A stretch of 64,000 nucleotides of DNA from Chloroflexi bacterium HGW-Chloroflexi-2 (GTDB taxonomy: Bacteria > Chloroflexota > Anaerolineae > Anaerolineales > Anaerolineaceae): positions 1-64,000 of the forward strand of contig PHBY01000006.1 of the NCBI GenBank assembly GCA_002840735.1. The letters run 5' to 3'. The stretch's first letter is position 1. Every line of letters begins with the position of its first letter. The position numbers and the translations under genes were made by a program. The notes below the pieces were generated by a model that saw only the letters and a list, made by a program, of their open reading frames with translations, was not told where the DNA came from and made no database searches. Shown piece after piece: positions 54,633 through 63,994 of the stretch.

Positions 54633-56831
54633 TTATGCTGGTCTAAAATGCTTAACTTTTACCTCTTGTGGAGTGGTAAATTGGCTTTTTCCGTCTATGG
54701 ATTCCCATTGGAGATAAGATATATTACGACATAAGTCCGGTTGAGGTTCACCGAATATCCACAATTCTTCTACCACTTCAATTTCGTTTAATTGACCGGT
54801 ATGTTGCACAACGGGTCCTAAAGGCAAACAGGTTCCTTCCCTGCCAAACACAGGAATTTCATTGAGGGGAACATCGGTAAAAGACACTTCTTGTCCACCT
54901 TGATATAATTGCCCACTCCAAAGATGATACCAGTTACCTTTTGGAAGATAAACACTTACCTGATTGCCGGGTTGGATGATCGGAGCAACCAATAATGTTT
55001 CTCCAAGCAAGTATTGTTCTTCAAACGACCAGGCTGCTCTTTCATGAGGAAAAGCCAGAGCCATCGATCGAACAACAGGCAATCCAGCTTGATTGGCTTC
55101 TTTCTCACAACCCTTAACATACGGGATTAAACGATATCGAAAACGAATCCATTCTGTGATAATTGCTTCAACTTCGGGACCAAAAATCCAGGGTTCACGT
55201 TCACCGACTCCATGAAAACGAGTGTGAGAACACATAACACCTGCCTGGGCCCAACGCACAAACAATTCTGGATCTTTCAGCGTTCCATACCATCCCCCGA
55301 TATCATGAGCAGAAAAAGAACCACCACTCATTCCCCAGGACTGTACCCCGCGAATACTGGCTGCCAGACCTTCCCAATCGGATTGTGGATCACCGCCCCA
55401 TCCAAATGGAAAACGCTGACTACCCGTCCAACCAGAACGTCCCCAAACCATTGGCTTTCCTTTTCCATAAAGGGTCGTTGCTTCATAAACACATTGGTTA
55501 TATAGCAAAGAATAAACATTATGGAGCCGTTCGCCACTATCACCGTTGTAGGCTATTGCTTCATCAGGAACAGACTCACCGAAATCAGTTTTCATCACAG
55601 CCACACCCAAATCAAACAGGTCTTTATGTTTGTCACGGTACCATTCATATGCTTTGGGATTGGTTAAATCGATAATCCCACTTGGACACAATTGGGGTAA
55701 CAAGGTTTCATAAGGTTCTGGTGTCCAATAGTGGACATAAGGAAATCCTTCTTTATTCTTTAATAAAAATCCTGAACTGGCTAATTCACTGAATAATGGA
55801 TTAAATGTTGAAATATAAGGATATTCCCATAAACACAAGCGAACATCCAGATCATCCAGTTGTTTGATGAAAGCCTTCGGATCAGGATATCGATCAGGGT
55901 CCCAGGAAAAATCAAATCGAGTTTCCGGTTTATGCCAGGCTCTTCCATCCAATAAAATTACATCAAGTGGAATTTGTTTTTCACGCATTTTTTTCACAAC
56001 ACTCAGCAATTCATCCGCAGTCTGGTAATAAGCTCTTGCCATCCAAACACCATAACTCCATAAAGGCAACTCTGGTGATTTACCGGTAAGATCTGTATAT
56101 TTATCCAGAATTTCTGCTGGTGAATCCCCCACAAAAAAGAAGAAGTCCAGATTCGAATCTTCAACGCGAAGGATATAACTACGATGTGACCAGGGTGCAA
56201 AACCAATGGCATGCACCACTCTTCCAGGCGTATGAACCAATATTCCCCAACCTTCTGGTGACCAGGCAAAAGGATTGTTTTTGTAGCACCGCTCAGAATT
56301 CAATCCTAAAGCATCATAATTCCAACTGGTGATCATCTCACCGCGATGATTGAGTTTTCCAAATTTTTCCCCAAGTCCAAATAATGGTTCACCACTTTTT
56401 AAAGCTAAGGACATCTGCCAGGCTTCGCTATTTTTATGCGCAAAGGGATGAAAACGAGGTTTTCCTTCCATGCTAATATCTGTAATACTTTCAAGCAGTT
56501 TTTTATCTCCTTTTTTTAGTTTTATCGAGAAAGGAGAATAAATAATTTCTATAGATACATCAGCGGATTGAATGATCACAGATGAACCAGTTTTAATCAA
56601 CTCACAATCGACTTCGCTTTTCTCAGCAACCAGTAATCCATAATCGAACACTTCTTTTGACTGAAAATTAAATCGAATGAGACCTGGAGCATAGAAATAC
56701 ACATCCAGGGGACCGCATTCACTAAAAAAACGCATGCCACCAGGTATTGGATGATTTGGTTTTACCGAAGTCATTCTTTGAAACCCGATTTGTGCATGAA
56801 TTGACTCTAGGTCTAAAAATTCACACTTCAC
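54633..56831 (-). CDS. GH31 family glycosidase (alpha-xylosidase/YicI-like)
   Basis: The start is GTG at 56831, because AAGGAG stands six bases upstream (56838-56843); the longer frame from TTG at 56921 has no ribosome-binding site. The 732-residue enzyme has nucleophile Asp416 in KTDFGE and acid/base Asp481 in WGGDPQSDW. LLDGRAWHKPETRFDFSWDP is closer to the YicI alpha-xylosidase branch. The KRxxW sulfonate motif of sulfoquinovosidases is not present at the matching position, where the sequence reads ETRF. It sits mid-operon between the RpiB-like isomerase and the AOR. Confidence 0.88.
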   Translation of the reverse strand: MKCEFLDLESIHAQIGFQRMTSVKPNHPIPGGMRFFSECGPLDVYFYAPGLIRFNFQSKEVFDYGLLVAEKSEVDCELIKTGSSVIIQSADVSIEIIYSPFSIKLKKGDKKLLESITDISMEGKPRFHPFAHKNSEAWQMSLALKSGEPLFGLGEKFGKLNHRGEMITSWNYDALGLNSERCYKNNPFAWSPEGWGILVHTPGRVVHAIGFAPWSHRSYILRVEDSNLDFFFFVGDSPAEILDKYTDLTGKSPELPLWSYGVWMARAYYQTADELLSVVKKMREKQIPLDVILLDGRAWHKPETRFDFSWDPDRYPDPKAFIKQLDDLDVRLCLWEYPYISTFNPLFSELASSGFLLKNKEGFPYVHYWTPEPYETLLPQLCPSGIIDLTNPKAYEWYRDKHKDLFDLGVAVMKTDFGESVPDEAIAYNGDSGERLHNVYSLLYNQCVYEATTLYGKGKPMVWGRSGWTGSQRFPFGWGGDPQSDWEGLAASIRGVQSWGMSGGSFSAHDIGGWYGTLKDPELFVRWAQAGVMCSHTRFHGVGEREPWIFGPEVEAIITEWIRFRYRLIPYVKGCEKEANQAGLPVVRSMALAFPHERAAWSFEEQYLLGETLLVAPIIQPGNQVSVYLPKGNWYHLWSGQLYQGGQEVSFTDVPLNEIPVFGREGTCLPLGPVVQHTGQLNEIEVVEELWIFGEPQPDLCRNISYLQWESIDGKSQFTTPQEVKVKHFRPA

Positions 56832-56923
56832 TTCTAACTCCTTGGTTATGTTATTAGTTGACTCATCATGACTAATTTCAGTAGATGTTTTCGATTGAAA
56901 ATTTAAGGCAAACGTAATCAAAT

Positions 56924-57409
56924 TTATTTAAAATTTTTTTCCTCTAAGACCTGCACCTGACGAAATGCGTTCTTGAGAAAATCAAGTTTGAACTCCATTT
57001 TTTGGGTAAATTGGACACTCAGCCAGGCATCTACAATCTGGGTGCCAAGAAAAGGAGCTGTGATCCAACCCCCCATTGTAATGATGTTGGCATTATTCAC
57101 AATTTTTGCTCTTTCGCCAGAGAAAATATCGTCCACCACACAGGCGTACACTCCTTTATGTTTATTGGCTACAATCGCCATACCCTGACCTGTACCACAG
57201 ATCAATATTCCTTTTTCTACGCGTTGAGTTTGAACTACCTCAGCAACTTTCGGAGCCTGTTCAAAATATGGTTTTGGATTTTCAACGGAATCAATCCCAA
57301 AATCGAGCAGGTCGATATCTCCTCTTCGCTTCAGGTGATCAACAATCGCTTGTTTTAAAGGAAAACCAGAAAGATCGGATGCAATGGCGATACTAATTTT
57401 TTCAGTCAT
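56924..57409 (-). CDS. RpiB/LacAB-family sugar isomerase
   Basis: The 161-residue protein has the RpiB fold: IAIASDLSGFPLKQAIVDHL, then GILICGTGQGMAIVANKHKG containing the catalytic Cys, and NANIITMGGW. RpiB interconverts ribose 5-phosphate and ribulose 5-phosphate, while LacAB homologues act on other sugar phosphates. The sulfoerythrose isomerase of the sulfo-transketolase route is, as I recall, from this family. GGAG precedes the ATG. It follows the transketolase genes by 11 bases. Confidence 0.9.
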   Translation of the reverse strand: MTEKISIAIASDLSGFPLKQAIVDHLKRRGDIDLLDFGIDSVENPKPYFEQAPKVAEVVQTQRVEKGILICGTGQGMAIVANKHKGVYACVVDDIFSGERAKIVNNANIITMGGWITAPFLGTQIVDAWLSVQFTQKMEFKLDFLKNAFRQVQVLEEKNFK

Positions 57410-57420
57410 AATTTCTCCTT

Positions 57421-58380
57421 TTAGATTTTTACCGCAGTCATTTTCTTTTCGAGTACTTTTTCAGCGTGCTCTACAATGACGGTTGCTGTTAATCCAAACC
57501 TCTCTTTGAGATAATCAAGTGAACCTACCTCCCCGAAGAGATCTTTCACACCAACCCTCACCATAGGTGTGGGAATTTCTTCCACAAGAACTTCAGCAAC
57601 AGCAGAGCCAAGCCCATTAACAATTTGATGATTTTCGCAGGTCACTATCGCGCCACAGGTCGCAGCAAGCTGAATGACAAGGTTGCGATCGATTGGTTTA
57701 ATGGTATGCATGTCAACAACCGTAGCAAAAATCCCTCTTTCTGCCAGTAAAGTAGCAGCTTTCAAAGCTTCACCTACCATCACAACACCGGTTGCAATCA
57801 GCGCTACATCCTGACCCTCCCGCAAAATTTTTCCTTTTCCCAATTCAAAATCCTCATTTTCATCGTATAACACATCAGCAAAACTACGATGTAATCGCAT
57901 GTAGGTACATCCATAGTACTCAACACAGGCCTGCATAAGTTTTTTTAATGATATGGGGTCACTCGGTTCAAATATGACTAATTTTGGGATGGTCCGCATA
58001 ATTCCCATATCTTCAAAAGCCATATGGGTACCACCATTTAATGCAGCCGTGACTCCAGGGTCACTACCAACCAGCTTGACATTGAGTCTGGCATAATTGG
58101 CAGAAATGAAAAATTGATCAAACGTTCTTCGGGTTGCAAAACATGCAAATGTATTGGCGAAAGGTAGTTTGCCGGCAGAAGAAAGTCCAGCAGAAATACT
58201 GACCATATTAGCTTCGGCAACGCCCACATTAAAGGTTCGATGAGGAAATTCATCTTTAAAGTTTTTCGAACCAGTTGCCCGCATAAGATCAGCCTCTAAG
58301 AGAACAATCCGTTCATCCAGTTGACCTAATTTAAGCAGAGTTTCTGTGTAGACAGCACGCATTTCTAATTGATTACTCAT
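57421..58380 (-). CDS. Transketolase, C-terminal subunit (split type)
   Basis: The 319-residue subunit carries the pyrimidine-binding domain of a two-gene transketolase: GVAEANMVSISAGLSSAG, PFANTFACFATRRTFDQF. The C-terminal transferase domain follows (AATCGAIVTCENHQIVNGLG). The ATG at 58380 has AAGGAG upstream. It must pair with the next gene upstream to be active. The partner lies 17 bases away. Confidence 0.92.
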   Translation of the reverse strand: MSNQLEMRAVYTETLLKLGQLDERIVLLEADLMRATGSKNFKDEFPHRTFNVGVAEANMVSISAGLSSAGKLPFANTFACFATRRTFDQFFISANYARLNVKLVGSDPGVTAALNGGTHMAFEDMGIMRTIPKLVIFEPSDPISLKKLMQACVEYYGCTYMRLHRSFADVLYDENEDFELGKGKILREGQDVALIATGVVMVGEALKAATLLAERGIFATVVDMHTIKPIDRNLVIQLAATCGAIVTCENHQIVNGLGSAVAEVLVEEIPTPMVRVGVKDLFGEVGSLDYLKERFGLTATVIVEHAEKVLEKKMTAVKI

Positions 58381-58397
58381 TTTTTCTCCTTGCATGT

Positions 58398-59216
58398 TTA
58401 TAATTTTGCAATGGCTGCAAGAGCAGTTTCATAATCCAGTTTCATATTATGGTTGGTAGACTGATTTTCAGCAAAATCTACACCCTTACCTTTTATCGTA
58501 TCCATAACGATCATGGAAGGTCTCAAAGGCTCATGTTTCGCCCTTTCAATAGCTAAATCGATTTGTGGCAGATCATGGCCATTTATTCTTTGAACAAACC
58601 AACCAAAACTTACCCATTTGGCTGTCAGGTCTTCGATGTTCATGATTTCATGCATGAAACCATCCAGTTGTAATTTGTTGTAGTCGGTAAAAGCGATAAT
58701 ATGATGTAATTTGAACTGTGCGGCAGCCTGTGCTGCTTCCCAGACCTGACCTTCGTTTGATTCCCCATCACCAATGATGACAAAGATTTTGCTGGCGATG
58801 CCATCCAATCGATGACTGAGCGCAATACCAATAGCTGCAGACAACCCTTGCCCTAGGGAACCGGTTGTCATATCAATCCCTGGTGTCAGATTTCGATCAC
58901 AGTGACTGGGTAAACGTGTACCACCTCGATTGAGGGTATGCAACCAATCCTTGGGGAAGTAACCTTTATCAGCCAACACACTATAAAGCGCGGGGCCAGC
59001 ATGTCCTTTGGATAAAACCAGTTGATCACGATCCACTTTACGTGGATTTGAGGGATCAATATCCATGTGACGGTAATACAACATGGTAAGCACTTCCACA
59101 ACCGACATGGAACCACCTAAATGCCCAATACCTAGATAACCAATGGCATCAATCGTCAGGGCTCTGATTTCTTTTGCTTTGTCAGTCAATTCTGCAAGGG
59201 TTTTGTCGTCCATCAT
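58398..59216 (-). CDS. Transketolase, N-terminal (thiamine-diphosphate-binding) subunit
   Basis: This 272-residue subunit has GHLGGSMSVVEVLTMLYY, SKGHAGPALYSVL, GSLGQGLSAAIGIAL, and the ThDP/metal motif GDGESNEGQVWEAA with the later Asn in FTDYNKLQ. The ATG at 59216 is preceded by AGGAGG nine bases upstream. An earlier ATG at 59240 overlaps the preceding stop (ATGA) and is the alternative. Together with the next gene it transfers two-carbon ketol units. Confidence 0.93.
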   Translation of the reverse strand: MMDDKTLAELTDKAKEIRALTIDAIGYLGIGHLGGSMSVVEVLTMLYYRHMDIDPSNPRKVDRDQLVLSKGHAGPALYSVLADKGYFPKDWLHTLNRGGTRLPSHCDRNLTPGIDMTTGSLGQGLSAAIGIALSHRLDGIASKIFVIIGDGESNEGQVWEAAQAAAQFKLHHIIAFTDYNKLQLDGFMHEIMNIEDLTAKWVSFGWFVQRINGHDLPQIDLAIERAKHEPLRPSMIVMDTIKGKGVDFAENQSTNHNMKLDYETALAAIAKL

Positions 59217-59236
59217 TCTATGAATCCTCCTGATTC

Positions 59237-60568
59237 TCATAATGCAAGCGTAGGTATCTTTAGATAACGTGCAATCGTAGCTAATTCAGCTGTAAAATTT
59301 CCATAGGTAAGGGAAAGATGGTGCTCCAATCCATTGCTCATAATGGTATCCAAAACCTTTCTGGCAGGATTATCAAATCGCACCAATCCGGAAGTGCCAG
59401 AGAATTGTCTTTCGGACGCTAACATGTTTGCTTTTCCAATTACCAATTTAAAATCGAGGGAGGCTTCACTTAGTCGGGCCAGTGTAATTTCTCCGGGTTT
59501 GAGTGAAAATTCCATTAATAATGGTAATTTACGATTGGTATGAACAATCCCGCGAGGTTTCACTTTGGGATCTGCCATGGAGAGTGGAGCTAACCCACAG
59601 TGCCAAAAGACCGCTGTGTCTTCCTCTAAATTCATGTGAACCAGATCTGTTCCAAACGCAGGTTCACCACTCAATGTTTGTAAGATCAATTGTGTAACCG
59701 TTCCATTCAGATCTGCCTCACAACTGCATGGGATGCGTTGATCAGACATTAATGACATGGCACCGCAAGCTGCACATCCTAATTCTGTAAAAAATTCTGG
59801 CCAACAGCGCACCGCCAAACCTTTCAAATTCTCTTCCTGTGAGACTTCCTGCATTACCAGATACGTTTTTAATGTACCATTCAAGGATGCCTGATCAAGA
59901 TCCTCCAGACCGTCCAGTCTTTGATACAGATCCTTACGTAAAGGACCGATTGAATGGTCGGATATCTTCCTGACACGGTTAAACAAAGTGTCCAATTCGA
60001 TTTGAACCATCTCCAGACCAAAAATCTTTTCCAATCCGGTTGAATTGGGGATACAACTATCAAAGCCATTTGGATGGTATCCAAATTTGCCAATTTTTGT
60101 TCCTTTTAAAGTCCTGATGGCGTAACCGGCATTGGTTAAAACTTTAATTTTTTCAAGGGCAGCTGGTTCTTCTGGCAATGTGTATAAATAATCATAGGTA
60201 TAACCGGTACGATGCAAGGAGTGCCCGGTTAGATTGATCCCACACAGGGAATTTAGCCGCAATCTCCCACCACCCGGTTCTTCTGGTACCGCCCATAGTA
60301 ACACCGGACCGTCAGTCTCGCTGACAATTTGTTTTGCTAAATCACTATCGGCAAATGAACAATATAGCAAAATGATCAAATCGAATGGGTTTTGATTCAT
60401 TTGATGAATAATTTCTTGAACTCTTGAGGAATCAGTCACCAATTCCGATGGACCGGAGAGGACAAATCCAGCCTGTGATAATGCTGTTTGTGTCCTCTGG
60501 AAAATTTCTGATGCAAAGGGAATATCAAACGTCGTTCGAGCGATAGGAATTAATGCGATGGTTCTCAA
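59237..60568 (-). CDS. FucI/AraA-fold sugar isomerase
   Basis: The 443-residue protein has the L-fucose/L-arabinose isomerase superfamily layout. An N-terminal Rossmann-like half ([40 protein letters not shown]) is followed by a C-terminal barrel containing [40 protein letters not shown] and a HCG/H-containing strand. Such proteins interconvert aldoses and ketoses using Mn2+. As I recall, the sulfoquinovose isomerase of one published sulfoglycolysis route belongs to this superfamily. The TTG start overlaps the ROK gene's stop by four bases, with GGAG upstream. Confidence 0.82.
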   Translation of the reverse strand: MRTIALIPIARTTFDIPFASEIFQRTQTALSQAGFVLSGPSELVTDSSRVQEIIHQMNQNPFDLIILLYCSFADSDLAKQIVSETDGPVLLWAVPEEPGGGRLRLNSLCGINLTGHSLHRTGYTYDYLYTLPEEPAALEKIKVLTNAGYAIRTLKGTKIGKFGYHPNGFDSCIPNSTGLEKIFGLEMVQIELDTLFNRVRKISDHSIGPLRKDLYQRLDGLEDLDQASLNGTLKTYLVMQEVSQEENLKGLAVRCWPEFFTELGCAACGAMSLMSDQRIPCSCEADLNGTVTQLILQTLSGEPAFGTDLVHMNLEEDTAVFWHCGLAPLSMADPKVKPRGIVHTNRKLPLLMEFSLKPGEITLARLSEASLDFKLVIGKANMLASERQFSGTSGLVRFDNPARKVLDTIMSNGLEHHLSLTYGNFTAELATIARYLKIPTLAL

Positions 60569-61803
60569 AAACTTTTCTCCTGTTCCTGAATTTCATTGAG
60601 GTCGTAAAAATAAGTACTTAATGCCAAAGCAGAAGCACCAATCACACCGGTTTTCTGCCCAAATCCTGATACACAAATCCTAACCTGATCTCCAAGGTGA
60701 CTGAAAGAATATTCATTTACTACCTTCTTGATCTCCGGCAAAAAGTATTCTTCACCCTGTTCCAGTATCCCGCCTAACACAATCAAGTTGGGATTAAGAA
60801 TATTGATTAAATTTGCTAGTGCAATACCAAAATATTTTGCTTTTTCTGCAAGCATTTTTAAAACTTCTTCATCTCCATCCTGAGCGGCGGAAAAAACACA
60901 ATCCATTTCATTACTTTGACAATCTCCAAATTTTTGCGCCAGAATGCCGGTTGGGTTTGCTTCTGCCAGATACATTGCAGATTTTATGATCGCATTCTGT
61001 GATACCAATGTCTCCAGGCAGCCATGATTACCGCAACTACATTTTTCTCCACCATCCGGAATCATAATACTATGCCCGATTTCACCTGCCCCGGCAGCCA
61101 TACCACGAAACAATTTTCCATTAACAAATAAACCAGCACCGACCCCCACTCTGGCATACACAAAAGCCATCACATTGTCGGTTTTGCCTTCCCCAAACAT
61201 TGCTTCTGCCAGGCACATTAAGCGTACATTATTGTCCACAATCACCGGTAATCCAGTTCCCAGATGGATCCAATCCCGAATGGGAATGTGTTGCCAGCAC
61301 AAATTTGGTGCATTGATATTCACACCCGTTTCAACATTGACCAAACCAGAAGCGCCAACCCCAATTCCCACAATAAGATTTTTTGAAATCCCGGATTGAA
61401 TGATCAGGAGATCAATCTGAGTAACAATTTCTTGAATGACAATCTCAGCAGACTCACATACCTCAAATTTTTGTGTTGTAAATGAGACAATATTTGCCAA
61501 TAGGTCTGTAATAACAATCTGATACTCCCCAATTCCGATATGAACACCGATCGCAAATCGAGCATCCGGTATAAGTTCAACCGTCATTCTCGGGCGACCG
61601 ACACGTGGGGAAATCACCTGTTCAATTCCATTTTCACGAACCAATCCCTGCGATAATAATTCATTTACCAGATTACTGATGGTTGCCGTCGTGAGACCCG
61701 TAAGCTCTGCCAACTCAACTCGCGAAATTTGTTGATGGTAGAGTAAAGCTTTCAAAATGGAACGAATATTTAGGGATTTTGCTGTAACCTGATTACTGCC
61801 CAA
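60565..61803 (-). CDS. ROK-family transcriptional repressor (NagC/XylR-like)
   Basis: The 412-residue protein has an N-terminal winged helix (LLYHQQISRVELAELTGLTT) and a ROK domain with the zinc site (CSCGNHGCLETL). The ATP site that would read DxGxT reads GVHIGIG, so it is a sugar-sensing repressor and not a kinase. It is the first gene of the operon and starts with a TTG. A promoter with an AT-rich inverted region lies just upstream, which fits autoregulation. Confidence 0.9.
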   Translation of the reverse strand: MGSNQVTAKSLNIRSILKALLYHQQISRVELAELTGLTTATISNLVNELLSQGLVRENGIEQVISPRVGRPRMTVELIPDARFAIGVHIGIGEYQIVITDLLANIVSFTTQKFEVCESAEIVIQEIVTQIDLLIIQSGISKNLIVGIGVGASGLVNVETGVNINAPNLCWQHIPIRDWIHLGTGLPVIVDNNVRLMCLAEAMFGEGKTDNVMAFVYARVGVGAGLFVNGKLFRGMAAGAGEIGHSIMIPDGGEKCSCGNHGCLETLVSQNAIIKSAMYLAEANPTGILAQKFGDCQSNEMDCVFSAAQDGDEEVLKMLAEKAKYFGIALANLINILNPNLIVLGGILEQGEEYFLPEIKKVVNEYSFSHLGDQVRICVSGFGQKTGVIGASALALSTYFYDLNEIQEQEKSF

Positions 61804-61849
61804 GTTGGCTCCGGGGGAATCATAAATAATAAATTAAATTGATTAATTA

Positions 61850-61878
61850 ATTATATGCCCGGGTAGAAATTGCGTCAA
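61850..61878 (-). promoter_or_regulatory. Promoter of the ROK-transketolase-AOR operon
   Basis: On the minus strand TTGACG (61873-61878), a 17-base spacer and TATAAT (61850-61855). The AT-rich stretch just downstream (61825-61850, rich in AATTAAT repeats) is a good candidate for the ROK operator. Confidence 0.65.
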
Positions 61879-62071
61879 GTTCTTTTCTATTTGAATTGCC
61901 GTTTTTAGTAAAAAAAATTAACATTGGGGACAATAAACCAATTTATCTGACTCCCCTCCAAAGTTTTTTCCTTTCGCAGGATTGGATACAATTAATAAAA
62001 TACACAACAAAAAGGCAAAAATTTGTCTTATCCGCTTCTTCGTAACATATTAAAATAAACCAAAAAAAACC

Positions 62072-63103
62072 ATGTCTGATGAATTTCTGTTTCATTCCAA
62101 TTCTAAAATATTGAGACATCCTGAAAATCCGATTCTCACAAGACACGATGTGCCATATCCTGCCACATTGGTATTTAATGCTGGTGTCACTTTTTATTCA
62201 GGTGAATACGTATGTGTATTTCGTAATGATTTTGGTGAATGGGGTAATCCTGAGTTAGTTGGTACGAACCTGGGGTTAGCTACCAGTAGCGACGGTATTC
62301 ATTGGAAAGTGAATTCAAAACCAATCTGGACTGTAGAAGATGTTATCAAAGACACTGCAACATTTTTTTCTGATTTTTCAAATGAGAGTGAAATTCTTCG
62401 CGCTTATGATCCAAGACTTACGGTCATTGAAGACCAATGTTATATGTGTTTTGCTTTGGATACCCGTCATGGGTTGAGGGGTGGTATAGCAAGAACTACA
62501 GATTTTCACCATTTTGAAGTGCTCAATTTATCCACACCTGACAACAGAAATATGGTTCTTTTTCCAGAAATGATCAACGGAAAATATTTTCGCCTCGAAC
62601 GTCCGATGCCAGTATATAGCCGTCAGATGCAAACCCATTTTGATATCTGGAGCTCAGATTCGTCTGATTTGAAGTATTGGGGGAACCATCAAGGCGTTTT
62701 ATGGCTTGAGCAGGTACCTTTTGCCAATGATAAAATCGGCCCATCTGCTCCACCCGTTAAAACCAGATATGGTTGGTTGACATTGTTTCATGCTGTAGAC
62801 CGTGATCCTAATAGAGGTAAAAATGGTTGGGAGGAAATCTGGCAAAAACGTTATTCAGTTGGTGTCATGTTGCTGGATTTGGAAGATCCGGCAAAGGTAA
62901 TCGGTATGAGCAAAGAACCCTTGATGGTTCCTGAATATTCATATGAGAAAAATGGATTTCGGAATGATGTGTTGTTCCCGGGAGGTATGATACTTGAAAA
63001 AAGTGGAGAAGTTAAAATATATTATGGTGCAGCTGATACTGTTGAATGTTTAGCTACAGCAGATGTAAATGATTTATTGAACCTGTGTGTTAACCGGCCG
63101 TAA
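62072..63103 (+). CDS. GH130-family glycoside phosphorylase-like protein
   Basis: The 343-residue protein has the five-bladed propeller pattern of GH130 beta-mannoside phosphorylases: NPILTRHDVPYPATLVFNAG, LGLATSSDGIHW, AYDPRLTVIEDQCYMCF, and NDVLFPGGMI with IYYGAADT. The family releases mannose 1-phosphate or similar products from beta-mannosides. It diverges from the ROK operon and may share its regulation. No strong ribosome-binding site is visible, so a very short leader is possible. Confidence 0.85.
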   Translation: MSDEFLFHSNSKILRHPENPILTRHDVPYPATLVFNAGVTFYSGEYVCVFRNDFGEWGNPELVGTNLGLATSSDGIHWKVNSKPIWTVEDVIKDTATFFSDFSNESEILRAYDPRLTVIEDQCYMCFALDTRHGLRGGIARTTDFHHFEVLNLSTPDNRNMVLFPEMINGKYFRLERPMPVYSRQMQTHFDIWSSDSSDLKYWGNHQGVLWLEQVPFANDKIGPSAPPVKTRYGWLTLFHAVDRDPNRGKNGWEEIWQKRYSVGVMLLDLEDPAKVIGMSKEPLMVPEYSYEKNGFRNDVLFPGGMILEKSGEVKIYYGAADTVECLATADVNDLLNLCVNRP

Positions 63104-63530
63104 TGAATAAGAGAAAATCTTATATTTTTTGATTTTTTTTGCTGTTGTCTTTGTACTTTTAGTGTTGGCATCTATTTCCTGCCTCCTGTGCAATCCCGGC
63201 TTTCCTGGCGATTGGCCTCTTTCCCGGCTTGGGGGTATTTTTCATTTCTGAGAGGAGATTGGCTTTGGTGACTTTACATTATTAGCTAATCAATTTAGTA
63301 GTTATGGGTTCAGGTGATTTTCAACCGTTGGAGTTTTAGGCCGTAACAATCATATTCAAGAAGGAACAAATCATGGATAAAAATAATAATGGTTTTGAAT
63401 AAAGAGAAAAATCTTAAAAATCTGATATATTGACAAAATCTCATATTATTAAATGAGGAGAAATTCATCCAAAAAGGAAAAATATTCAAAAGCAAGCCAG
63501 GAATAATTAAATATAAAGGATTTGGTCGAA
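63104..63530. other. Intergenic region without a recognised feature
   Basis: AT-rich and non-coding as far as I can tell. The minus-strand frame at 63310-63540 lacks coding character. A 14-base word (ATTTCTGAGAGGAG) also occurs near 44408, but no longer similarity is evident. Confidence 0.4.
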
Positions 63531-63767
63531 ATGAATGCAATCCAAGCTTACAAACATTATTACATTGATAGAGACCATGAACAGGTGGATTTATTTCGTC
63601 TTCTCAAAAATGAATATGGCATAGAAAAGATAATCTATCCTGGAAGTTATATTCATATTTCCCCGTCTTTCATTTTTCCAGATGTAGTCTACATCGACTC
63701 TGATAAAAATGCAAAAATGTATTTTCAAAGCAACGATTTAATTCATTTAGTCAATACAAAAAAGTAA
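63531..63767 (+). CDS. Hypothetical protein, probably truncated
   Basis: The ATG at 63531 has AAGGA ten bases upstream. It encodes 78 residues (AIQAYKHYYIDRDHEQVDLF, GIEKIIYPGSYIHISPSF, PDVVYIDSDKNAKMYF). The composition is that of a real alpha/beta protein, but I do not recognise the family. After the TAA the frame continues with YPEDPKIVFFG, which looks like the same protein. A CAA-to-TAA change may therefore have truncated a longer gene. Confidence 0.5.
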   Translation: MNAIQAYKHYYIDRDHEQVDLFRLLKNEYGIEKIIYPGSYIHISPSFIFPDVVYIDSDKNAKMYFQSNDLIHLVNTKK

Positions 63768-63815
63768 TACCCTGAAGACCCAAAAATTGTTTTTTTCGGA
63801 CTGATTTTCCTTAAT

Positions 63816-63855
63816 GACAAAGAGGGAGATCTAATTCTTCCTCTTTGTCTTTTTG
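63816..63855 (+). terminator. Factor-independent terminator
   Basis: GACAAAGAGG (63816-63825) pairs with CCTCTTTGTC (63840-63849), followed by TTTTTG. It is a strong intrinsic terminator after the hypothetical gene. Confidence 0.8.
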
Positions 63856-63915
63856 TCAATTTTATCTGTCAACTTTAACTTTCCGTTTTCATTTGATTAA
63901 TGATAAAATCTTAAG

Positions 63916-63943
63916 GACAGGCTGATGAACCTCTCAGCCTGTC
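63916..63943 (+). other. Hairpin in the leader of the last gene
   Basis: GACAGGCTGA (63916-63925) pairs perfectly with TCAGCCTGTC (63934-63943). It lies about 50 bases before the start codon at 63995. It could be a regulatory leader hairpin, since the terminator just upstream already serves the previous gene. Confidence 0.35.
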
Positions 63944-63994
63944 TCTTTAAGAAAATCAGATGATCACGTCGCGTAACTTAAGGAGTATCAAACT

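Noticed and set aside
54633-56831. Sulfoquinovosidase assignment for the operon GH31
   Set aside because: The diagnostic KRxxW sulfonate-binding motif and QDW segment are absent. The sequence is closer to YicI-like alpha-xylosidases.
60565-61803. ROK protein as the missing sugar kinase
   Set aside because: It has a winged-helix N-terminus, and the ATP-site Asp is replaced (GVHIGIG).
63230-63262. 14-base word shared with 44408 as a repeat family
   Set aside because: The flanks do not align, so it is probably chance.
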